Source of the DNA: Alphaproteobacteria bacterium
GTDB lineage: Bacteria > Pseudomonadota > Alphaproteobacteria > Rhizobiales > Aestuariivirgaceae
Length of the DNA: 11,443 nucleotides
Direction: 5' to 3'
Assembly: GCA_020441605.1 (NCBI GenBank)
Contig: JAGRLX010000210.1
Span: forward strand, 1-11,443
The notes below the pieces were generated by a model that saw only the letters and a program-made list of their open reading frames with translations, did not search any database and had not been told where the DNA came from. Of this stretch, positions 5,684 to 11,443 are shown piece after piece (within the stretch, counting starts at the first letter, position 1; each line of letters starts with the position of its first letter). A program made the position numbers and the translations under genes.

Positions 5684-6676
5684 TCAGGACACCTTCACGG
5701 GCTTGCCGGACTGCCAGGACTGGGTGGCGGCTTCGGCGAGTTTCTGGGCCTGGAGCCCATCGAAGCCGTTTGGACGCGGATTCCTGTTTCCTGTGTCAAC
5801 CGCTTCGATGAATGTGTTCAGTTCGTTGGCGTAGGCCGCCATGTAGCGCTCTACGAAGAAGTGCTGGATCGGGTCGGCCTTGACTCCCTCACTATTGTGT
5901 ATGGCTACCGTTGTGTTGTGAACGTTGGCAGCGCTCAACATGCCCTTCGAGCCATGCACCTCGAGGCGCTGGTCATAACCATATGTGGCGCGGCGCGAAT
6001 TGGTGATGACGGCGATGCGGCCTGACGCTGTCTGCATCTGAACGGCTGCGGTGTCGACGTCGCCGGCTTCACCGATTTCCTTGTCAACAAGCGAGGTGCC
6101 CAGCGCATTCACAACAACGAATTCCTCGCCCATCAGGAAGCGGGCGATGTCAAAGTCGTGGATCATCATGTCACGATAGAGGCCTCCGGAGCCCTTGACA
6201 TATGACAGTGGCGGCGGTCCTGGATCGCGGCTGATCACGGTCACGATTTCGACATCGCCGATATCGCCACGGCGGATGCGGGCCTCGACCTCGGCAAAGT
6301 TCGGATCGAAGCGGCGGTTGAAGCCGATCATCAGCGTCGACTTGTTCTTCTCGACGATTCTGAGGGTCTCTTCGATGGTGCCCACATCGAGCGAAACCGG
6401 CTTCTCGCACATGATCGCCTTGCCGGCGTTTGACGCGGCCTGGATCTGTTCAGCATGGAATCCGGTGGGCGAGCCGATCAGCACGGCGCCGACGTCCTTG
6501 GCCTTGATGATGTCTTCCACCGAGGCGACCCCTGCACCATATTGGGTGGCAAGAGCCTCGGCGGCGGCGGGCACGGCGTCCGCGATATAGGCGAGCGTTG
6601 CCTTGGGGTTGGCGGCGATGGTTCGCGAATGCACCTTGCCGATGCGTCCTGCTCCCAATACTCCAAATCGTATCAT
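5684..6676 (-). CDS. iolG: Inositol 2-dehydrogenase, Gfo/Idh/MocA family
   Basis: An NAD-dependent dehydrogenase of 330 residues, the normal family length, that most likely oxidises myo-inositol (or a related cyclitol or inosamine) to an inosose. The Rossmann motif GAGRIG is at residues 8-13, the EKP motif with Lys92 at 91-93, and the catalytic Asp169/His173 pair lies in RDMMIHDFDIARF. The text GFNRRFDPNF, ISRDPGPPP and NSRRATYGYDQRLEVHGSKG closely follows rhizobial IdhA. MocA, the rhizopine-catabolism member that names the family, is the main alternative. GGAGAAGGA precedes the ATG by 6-7 bases. It lies 61 bases after mocF and is followed with a one-base gap by the SDR, within the same operon. 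The usual iol neighbours (iolB, C, D, E) are absent from this window. Confidence 0.88.
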   Translation of the reverse strand: MIRFGVLGAGRIGKVHSRTIAANPKATLAYIADAVPAAAEALATQYGAGVASVEDIIKAKDVGAVLIGSPTGFHAEQIQAASNAGKAIMCEKPVSLDVGTIEETLRIVEKNKSTLMIGFNRRFDPNFAEVEARIRRGDIGDVEIVTVISRDPGPPPLSYVKGSGGLYRDMMIHDFDIARFLMGEEFVVVNALGTSLVDKEIGEAGDVDTAAVQMQTASGRIAVITNSRRATYGYDQRLEVHGSKGMLSAANVHNTTVAIHNSEGVKADPIQHFFVERYMAAYANELNTFIEAVDTGNRNPRPNGFDGLQAQKLAEAATQSWQSGKPVKVS

Positions 6677-6737
6677 GATCGTCCTTCTCCAGATCGATGG
6701 TCGCGTTGAATCAAGAATGTCATTGTTCCGGGTTGCA

Positions 6738-7958
6738 TCAACCTTTCAGCAGGGTTTTCAGGCCGATGTCCGAATTTCCGAGCGCCTCTGCCGAAGGCGA
6801 GATGCCTTTGGCGATCAGCATTTCGGCCAGTTTCACATCGCGGGAAATGGAATTGCCAGGTCCGATGCCCGATACACCGACAAGCCGTCCGGCGCCATCC
6901 CGATGGAAGATCATGAAGGCGTCCGCGCTGATCTGCCGGCGCACGGCCTCGCGGCCGTCGCCGGGCATGCCGGCAATCTGGAGCGAGAGATCATATTGGT
7001 CGGACCAGAACCAGGGGACGGCCGCATAGGTCTTGCCCGCCCCCAGCATGTTTCCGGCCGCCAGCGTGCCCTGATCCTGCGCATTGCGCCAAGCTTCAAG
7101 CCGGATGCGCCGGTTGCCGAACAGCGGGTGAGGGAATGAGCAACAATCGCCGGCCGCGAAGATATGCTCGTCGCTGGTGCGCAACTGGCCATCACAGGCG
7201 ATGCCGTTGTCGATCGCCAATCCCGCCTGATCAGCAAGTGCCGTATCGGGTGCAGCACCAATGCCGGCGATGACGATGTCGGCCTTGATCTTGCGGCCAT
7301 CAGCCAGGCGCACGCCATCGGTTTCCACCGCTTGCAGCGCAGTGCCGATGTACATCTCGACGCCTGAAGCGACGTGCCTGGCATGGACCATGGCTGCAAT
7401 GTCTTCGGGCACACCGCGCATCAGGATGCGGGACTGGGCTTCAATCAGCGCCACCCGGCACCCCAGTTTGCGGGCGCTGGCGGCCACCTCGAGGCCGATG
7501 AAGCCGCCTCCGACGATGGCAGCGCTCTCACTATGGCGCAGGCGCTCGCGCAGGTGATCGCCATCGGCATAGTTCCGCAGCGTGTAGGCCAGTTCGCCAC
7601 CCGGAATGGTCAAGTGGCGCGGCTTGGCGCCGGTTGCCAGGAGAAGCTTTTCATATTCCACGGTTGCACCATCGTCGAGCCGGATCAGGCGCCGGACACG
7701 ATCGATTGCGTTGGCCCGATTGCCGCGGATCACGGTGGCCTTCAGCGAGGCAAGCATGCCTTCGTCAAGCAGCAAGACTGGAGAAGGCTCCTGCTCGTCG
7801 ACCAGCATGGCCTTGGACAGTGGCGGCCTGTCATAGGGAAACAGGGTCTCCTCGCCGATCAGGGTAATGCTCCCGTCCCAGCCGTTGGCGCGAAGGCCGA
7901 TGACCGCGCGGGCTCCGGCCATGCCGGCGCCGATGATGACCATGCCGCGTTCGCTCAT
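6738..7958 (-). CDS. mocF: Ferredoxin reductase, MocF-like FAD oxidoreductase
   Basis: A flavoprotein of 406 residues that passes electrons from NAD(P)H to a ferredoxin, of the putidaredoxin/rubredoxin reductase group. Visible parts are the FAD motif GAGMAG (10-15), the PYDRPPLSK signature (41-49), the linking ATG motif (108-110), the NAD motif GGGFIG (150-155), and IFAAGDC (266-272), which contacts the flavin. The C-terminal reductase domain carries the WFWSDQYD signature typical of oxygenase-coupled reductases. The start codon lies three bases after the stop of the Rieske ferredoxin gene, which is its probable electron acceptor. In Rhizobium leguminosarum, MocF supplies electrons for rhizopine demethylation. 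The symbol rests on operon order as much as on sequence; family membership itself is secure. Confidence 0.85.
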   Translation of the reverse strand: MSERGMVIIGAGMAGARAVIGLRANGWDGSITLIGEETLFPYDRPPLSKAMLVDEQEPSPVLLLDEGMLASLKATVIRGNRANAIDRVRRLIRLDDGATVEYEKLLLATGAKPRHLTIPGGELAYTLRNYADGDHLRERLRHSESAAIVGGGFIGLEVAASARKLGCRVALIEAQSRILMRGVPEDIAAMVHARHVASGVEMYIGTALQAVETDGVRLADGRKIKADIVIAGIGAAPDTALADQAGLAIDNGIACDGQLRTSDEHIFAAGDCCSFPHPLFGNRRIRLEAWRNAQDQGTLAAGNMLGAGKTYAAVPWFWSDQYDLSLQIAGMPGDGREAVRRQISADAFMIFHRDGAGRLVGVSGIGPGNSISRDVKLAEMLIAKGISPSAEALGNSDIGLKTLLKG

Positions 7959-7961
7959 GGT

Positions 7962-8276
7962 TCAGCCGACATCGATCAGCACTTTGCCGTTCTCGACCTT
8001 GACCTGGTAAGTCTTGAGGTCGATACACACGGGCGCCCCCTTGGCGGCGCCGGTTCGATAGTCGAAACGGCCGTTATGCTTTGGACATTCGATGATGTTG
8101 TCCATGACGAGTCCATCGGCCAGATGGATCTTTTCGTGGGTGCAGAGCCCGTCGGTCGCGTAGTACTTGCTGTCGGGCGAGCGATAGACGGCATAAGTGC
8201 GGCCGGCGTGATCGAAGCGGATCACGTCTTCTTCGGCAATATCGCCGGTGGCGCAGGCCTCGACCCAATTTGTCAT
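7962..8276 (-). CDS. mocE: Rieske [2Fe-2S] ferredoxin, MocE-like
   Basis: A 104-residue soluble electron carrier. Both halves of the Rieske cluster site are intact: Cys45-Thr-His47 and Cys64-Pro-Lys-His67, that is CTH-x16-CPKH. The fold matches small Rieske ferredoxins of bacterial oxygenases such as BphF and NirD, and the size is right for the group. GGAGGA stands 8-9 bases upstream of the ATG ending at 8276; longer in-frame starts reaching 8369 would overlap mocD and lack a ribosome site. It follows mocD by 22 bases and precedes mocF by 3, so the three oxygenase components are co-expressed. The expected job is to carry electrons from the reductase to the membrane oxygenase. Confidence 0.88.
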   Translation of the reverse strand: MTNWVEACATGDIAEEDVIRFDHAGRTYAVYRSPDSKYYATDGLCTHEKIHLADGLVMDNIIECPKHNGRFDYRTGAAKGAPVCIDLKTYQVKVENGKVLIDVG

Positions 8277-8298
8277 TCGATTTGTCCTCCAGGTCAGG

Positions 8299-9366
8299 TC
8301 ACTCGGCTGCGGGCCGATAGGCCGGCGCAGATTCCGGTAGTTTTCGCTCGACCGCCCAACCGGGCTCATGGATCTGACGGATGACCGCTGGAACGATCTC
8401 GCAATAGGCAGCCCATACGCTGGGGTAAGGCGTCGGGCAATAGGGCTTCATCTCTTCATGGAGTGCCGGGAGAGCATGGTAGGGCACCATCGGGAACATA
8501 TGATGTTCGACGTGGTAGTTCATGTTCCAGTAGATGAAGCGGAGTATCGGATTCATGTAGACGGTCCGGCAGTTGAGCCGGTGATCAAGCACATCCTCGG
8601 GCATGCCGGCATGCTGGGTGAGGCCAGTCATGACATGCACCCATGCGCCATACATGGTGGGGAGTGGGCCTATCAGCAGCATCGGGAGGATGGAGTCCCA
8701 CCAAACGGCGGTAGCAATCACAGCAAGGTGAATGGCCAACCAGATCCTGGCGGTCAGATAGACCTTGGGGCGCTCGCTTTCTGGGATGAAGGTGGCTTCG
8801 TCGGCAGTCAACCGGCCGGCAGCATGGCGCAACATGCTTTTGATGGCGCCCCATGCCTGGGGAATCGCGAAGAACAAGGACACGACTCTCAGCACCACCG
8901 TTGGCCGCATAACCGCGATCTCCGGATCGCGGCCGACAATCAGTGTGTCCGTGTGGTGGCGGGTGTGACTCCACCGCCATACGGTGGGTTCACGCATGAT
9001 CATGAAGCAGGCGATGTTGTAGATCACGTCATTCATCCACGGCGTCTTGAACGCGGTGCCGTGGCCGCATTCATGCCAGCGTGAATCGCTGGACGAGCCG
9101 TAAAGCACGCCATAGGCGAGGAAGAAGGGCAGGGACCACCATCCTGGCCAGAAATAGGCGGCCAGGCCACCTGTGACGAGAAACGCACCAAACCAAACGA
9201 TGGTGTCGCGTATGGCGGGGCCATTCCGGCGGCGCATGAGTTCCTTCATGCGCTGGCGCGAAATCGGCGCATGGTACCATTGCGCCGAGGCGAGATGGTG
9301 TTCCTCGGCGTAGTGGCTGTCACGGCCTACGAGGCTGTAGTCGCGCGGATAGGTAGGGCCGTCCAT
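8299..9366 (-). CDS. mocD: Membrane di-iron oxygenase/desaturase, MocD-like
   Basis: An integral membrane enzyme of 355 residues in the fatty-acid desaturase/hydroxylase superfamily, which activates oxygen at a di-iron site held by histidines. The three histidine boxes are HECGH (98-102), HTRHH (134-138) and HVEHH (285-289), with a further QHAG at 251-254. Hydrophobic membrane stretches lie at about 55-90, 112-124, 157-172 and 206-245. The text YWNMNYHVEHHMFPMVPYHALP is typical. In rhizobia the MocD homolog is the oxygenase proposed to demethylate 3-O-methyl-scyllo-inosamine. It is the first gene of a five-gene operon that also supplies its electron chain. A true fatty-acid desaturase role is the main alternative, but partnership with a Rieske ferredoxin and inositol-type dehydrogenases argues for a soluble cyclitol substrate. 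The ATG ending at 9366 has only a weak GAGAG ribosome site. Confidence 0.86.
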   Translation of the reverse strand: MDGPTYPRDYSLVGRDSHYAEEHHLASAQWYHAPISRQRMKELMRRRNGPAIRDTIVWFGAFLVTGGLAAYFWPGWWSLPFFLAYGVLYGSSSDSRWHECGHGTAFKTPWMNDVIYNIACFMIMREPTVWRWSHTRHHTDTLIVGRDPEIAVMRPTVVLRVVSLFFAIPQAWGAIKSMLRHAAGRLTADEATFIPESERPKVYLTARIWLAIHLAVIATAVWWDSILPMLLIGPLPTMYGAWVHVMTGLTQHAGMPEDVLDHRLNCRTVYMNPILRFIYWNMNYHVEHHMFPMVPYHALPALHEEMKPYCPTPYPSVWAAYCEIVPAVIRQIHEPGWAVERKLPESAPAYRPAAE

Positions 9367-9390
9367 GGAACGCTCTCTCTATTAGATTTC

Positions 9391-9419
9391 AATGTAGAAC
9401 AAAAATTCCATAAACTCAA
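9391..9419 (-). promoter_or_regulatory. Promoter and candidate IolR-like operator of the moc-like operon
   Basis: Read on the minus strand, TTGAGT (9414-9419) and TACATT (9391-9396) are separated by exactly 17 bases, a reasonable housekeeping promoter for mocD. Between and overlapping them is GGAA-N6-TTCT (9396-9409), which on the plus strand reads AGAA-N6-TTCC. This is one base from the GGAA-N6-TTCC motif recalled for the rhizobial inositol repressor IolR. A repressor bound there would block the promoter. Confidence 0.5.
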
Positions 9420-9443
9420 CCGAAACCTAGTCACAAATCAATG

Positions 9444-10463
9444 TCACGACCCGGCTGCATGGCGCACCGGTTCACTCTGTCCTGACTCACGCTTGGCGAT
9501 CATCTCGGCCTTACTGACCAGCACCTCGGCCTGACGAATGGAGGCATAGTCGATCAGGCGACCGTCGAGCGACACTGCGCCCTTGCCCTGGGCTTCGGCC
9601 TCCTTCATCGCGGCGATGATGCGGCGGGCGCGGGCGACCTCGGCATCGGACGGGCTCATCACCTGATTGGCCAGATCGATCTGTGACGGATGGATGGCCC
9701 ATTTGCCCTCACATCCCAGAACCGCCGCGCGGCGGCAGGCAGCCTTGAAAGCCTCGCCGTCAGAGAAATTGCCGAAAGGGCCATCGACCGGCCGCAGGCC
9801 ATTGGCGCGCGCGGCTACAACCATGCGGGAAATCGCATAGTGCCACATGTCGCCCCAATGGCTGGTGCGGCTGCCATCTTCCTCGGGCTCCGTCAAGATC
9901 GCATAATCAGCATTGGCCCCACCGATCGAGGTGGTGCGCGCCTTGGTGGAGGCGGCATAGTCGGCAACGCCGAAATGCAGGGATTCATTGCGTTTGGAGG
10001 CCGCAGCGATCTGGTGAATGTTCTGCATGCCCAAGGCCGTCTCGATGATCATCTCAAAACCGATCCGCTTGCGGCGTCCCTTGGCAGCCTCGATCTGCGT
10101 GACCAGCATGTCGACTGCATAGACGTCGGCTGCGGTGCCGACCTTGGGAATCATGATGAGGTCCAGCCGATCGGAACAATTCTCCAGAACGTCCACCACA
10201 TCGCGGTACATGTAATGGGTGTCGAGGCCGTTGATCCGTACCGATAGCTGCTTGTTGCCCCAGTCAATGTCGCCGATGGCCTCGATGATATTCTTTCGGG
10301 CCTGGAGCTTGTCGTCGGGGGCCACGGCATCTTCCAAATCCAAGAAGACCACGTCGGCTGCTGATCTTGCGGCCTTCTCAAACAGCTTCGGCTGGCTACC
10401 GGGAACGGCCAGTTCGCTGCGGTTGAGGCGGGCGGGTGCGGGTTCGATGGTGAGAAAGCTCAT
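9444..10463 (-). CDS. mcl: (3S)-malyl-CoA / beta-methylmalyl-CoA lyase
   Basis: A CitE-like TIM-barrel CoA lyase of 339 residues that cleaves malyl-CoA and beta-methylmalyl-CoA to glyoxylate plus acetyl-CoA or propionyl-CoA, as in the ethylmalonyl-CoA pathway. It resembles the Rhodobacter Mcl1 lyase along its whole length: SFLTIEPAPARLNRSELAVPGS at the start, LDLEDAVAPDDK (41-52), RINGLD (76-81), MIPKVG (104-109), the metal ligands Glu141 (in MIIETALG) and Asp168 (in FGVADYAAS), and KWAIHPSQIDLAN. AGGA lies 8 bases before the ATG ending at 10463. The gene ends 77 bases upstream of mocD with no terminator seen between them, so some read-through into the operon is possible. It is divergent from ilvD. 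A role in C2/C4 metabolism is likely; the rest of the pathway is not in view. Confidence 0.9.
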   Translation of the reverse strand: MSFLTIEPAPARLNRSELAVPGSQPKLFEKAARSAADVVFLDLEDAVAPDDKLQARKNIIEAIGDIDWGNKQLSVRINGLDTHYMYRDVVDVLENCSDRLDLIMIPKVGTAADVYAVDMLVTQIEAAKGRRKRIGFEMIIETALGMQNIHQIAAASKRNESLHFGVADYAASTKARTTSIGGANADYAILTEPEEDGSRTSHWGDMWHYAISRMVVAARANGLRPVDGPFGNFSDGEAFKAACRRAAVLGCEGKWAIHPSQIDLANQVMSPSDAEVARARRIIAAMKEAEAQGKGAVSLDGRLIDYASIRQAEVLVSKAEMIAKRESGQSEPVRHAAGS

Positions 10464-10520
10464 GGCAACTGTCCTACTGCGTTACGGGTGGCCGTGCTTA
10501 GCCAAGAATAGGCCCGTCAT

Positions 10521-10544
10521 GCAATTGCGCGATTGGCGCATTGC
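10521..10544. promoter_or_regulatory. Imperfect inverted repeat in the mcl/ilvD divergent region
   Basis: GCAATTGCGC (10521-10530) and GCGCATTGC (10536-10544) form an inverted repeat with one extra base in the left arm and a 5-base centre. It sits in the middle of the 150-base region shared by the two divergent genes and may be a regulator site for one or both. No clear -35/-10 pair was picked out on either strand. Confidence 0.35.
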
Positions 10545-10613
10545 CAAGCAATAACTTGATTCTCGATGAGGCTTGGGGCAAGCGGAAGACGATAGAACCG
10601 AGAGGTAGGACAC

Positions 10614-11443
10614 ATGCCGCAATACCGTTCACGCACTTCCACCCATGGCCGCAACATGGCCGGCGCCCGCGGGCTCTGGCGCGCGACGGGCATGCAGGAC
10701 GGAGATTTCGGCAAGCCGATCATCGCCGTGGTCAATTCCTTCACCCAGTTCGTCCCTGGTCACGTGCACCTCAAGGATCTGGGCCAGCTGGTCGCCCGTG
10801 AAATCGAGAAAGCTGGCGGTGTGGCCAAGGAGTTCAACACCATCGCCGTCGACGACGGTATCGCCATGGGCCACGATGGTATGCTTTATTCCTTGCCATC
10901 GCGCGAGATCATCGCCGACTCGGTCGAATACATGGTCAATGCCCATTGTGCCGACGCGATGGTCTGCATATCGAATTGTGACAAGATAACGCCGGGAATG
11001 CTTATGGCAGCATTGCGGCTCAACATTCCCGCTGTTTTTGTGTCCGGCGGGCCGATGGAGGCCGGCAAGGTGGTCTTGTCCGGTGTTGCCAAGTCGGTCG
11101 ACCTTATCGACGCGATGGTGGCAGCCGCGGATGACCGGGTCTCGGAAGAGGACGTGAAGGTTATCGAACGCTCGGCCTGTCCCACTTGCGGATCGTGTTC
11201 CGGCATGTTCACGGCCAATTCGATGAACTGCCTGACCGAAGCTCTCGGCTTGTCCTTGCCAGGCAACGGTTCGACACTGGCCACCCATGCCGACCGCAAG
11301 CGGCTGTTCGTTGAGGCTGGTCATCTGGTCGTCGATCTTGCCAGGCGATACTACGAAGAGAATGATGAAAGCGTGCTCCCACGCGCGGTCGCGAGTTTCG
11401 GCGCTTTCGAGAATGCCATGACCCTCGATATCGCGATGGGCGG
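10614..11443 (+). CDS. ilvD: Dihydroxy-acid dehydratase, N-terminal part
   Basis: The enzyme dehydrates 2,3-dihydroxy-isovalerate and its homolog to the 2-oxo acids in valine and isoleucine synthesis. About 276 codons are present; the family length is near 610, so the gene continues beyond 11443. The sequence tracks Escherichia coli IlvD without gaps over this part: [34 protein letters not shown], the metal-site residues Asp81 and Asp123-Lys124, the iron-sulfur ligands Cys122 (CISNCDK) and Cys195 (CPTCGSCSG), and [12 protein letters not shown] at the window edge. The ATG is at 10614 with AGAGG and TAGGA just upstream. It is divergent from mcl. Confidence 0.96.
   Translation, partial: MPQYRSRTSTHGRNMAGARGLWRATGMQDGDFGKPIIAVVNSFTQFVPGHVHLKDLGQLVAREIEKAGGVAKEFNTIAVDDGIAMGHDGMLYSLPSREIIADSVEYMVNAHCADAMVCISNCDKITPGMLMAALRLNIPAVFVSGGPMEAGKVVLSGVAKSVDLIDAMVAAADDRVSEEDVKVIERSACPTCGSCSGMFTANSMNCLTEALGLSLPGNGSTLATHADRKRLFVEAGHLVVDLARRYYEENDESVLPRAVASFGAFENAMTLDIAMG

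Noticed and set aside
4531..5811. A 426-codon open frame on the plus strand
   Set aside because: It lies opposite ltaE, the SDR and the inositol dehydrogenase, all with intact family motifs. Its translation shows no recognisable domain, and it is an antisense shadow typical of high-GC DNA.
7374..8384. A 336-codon open frame on the plus strand
   Set aside because: It is antisense to mocF and mocE, which carry complete FAD, NAD and Rieske motifs. The frame itself has no family signature.
8299..9366. Annotation of the membrane enzyme simply as a lipid desaturase
   Set aside because: The histidine boxes allow it, but co-transcription with a Rieske ferredoxin, its reductase and inositol-type dehydrogenases fits a MocD-like oxygenase better. 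It is kept as the main alternative.
9444..10463. Annotation as citrate lyase beta subunit (CitE)
   Set aside because: The protein is longer than typical CitE and follows alphaproteobacterial malyl-CoA lyase along its length. No citD or citF is nearby.
3689..10463. A one-carbon module linking formaldehyde from demethylation to threonine aldolase and malyl-CoA lyase
   Set aside because: The idea is attractive because an oxygenase demethylation would release formaldehyde, but ltaE is cut off by a terminator, mcl is a separate upstream gene, and no formaldehyde-handling gene is in the window.

Overview
The window looks like chromosomal DNA of an alphaproteobacterium, most likely a Hyphomicrobiales/Rhizobiales member. 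The reasons are the high-GC codon use, the alphaproteobacterial form of malyl-CoA lyase, a ROSE-type RNA thermometer in front of a small heat-shock gene, a cluster of small exported PepSY-like proteins, and close resemblance of several genes to rhizobial inositol and rhizopine (moc) genes. The genus cannot be fixed from the sequence alone.

Layout. (1) Positions 1-2876, all on the minus strand: three small exported paralogs with low-complexity linkers and a shared C-terminal domain carrying a C-x19-C pair, then an alpha/beta hydrolase, then the 5' end of typA. (2) Positions 2877-3180: a 304-base gene-free divergent region with a perfect 19-bp palindrome, an AT-rich tract, a likely heat-shock promoter and a ROSE-like thermometer. 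(3) Positions 3181-4744: hsp20 on the plus strand convergent with ltaE (low-specificity L-threonine aldolase), separated by a strong intrinsic terminator. (4) Positions 4797-9419: a minus-strand five-gene operon with its own promoter/operator and its own terminator. In order of transcription it encodes a membrane di-iron oxygenase (MocD-like), a Rieske ferredoxin (MocE-like), a ferredoxin reductase (MocF-like), an inositol dehydrogenase (IolG/IdhA/MocA family) and a short-chain dehydrogenase. (5) Positions 9444-11443: a malyl-CoA lyase gene divergent from ilvD, which runs off the window.

The most interesting unit is the five-gene operon. In rhizobia, mocDEF encode a ferredoxin-dependent oxygenase thought to demethylate the rhizopine 3-O-methyl-scyllo-inosamine, after which the product enters inositol catabolism. 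Here the three oxygenase components are joined directly to two dehydrogenases, one strongly IdhA-like. A candidate operator resembling the IolR motif sits between the -35 and -10 elements. The simplest model is a compact pathway that oxidatively demethylates an O-methylated inositol or inosamine and then oxidises the freed ring to an inosose. The substrate is an inference. No transporter, mocC or local regulator is present in the window.

The surrounding genes (typA, hsp20, ltaE, mcl, ilvD) look like ordinary core genome, so the operon may be an accessory insertion between ltaE and mcl. No tRNA, rRNA, CRISPR array or insertion sequence was seen.
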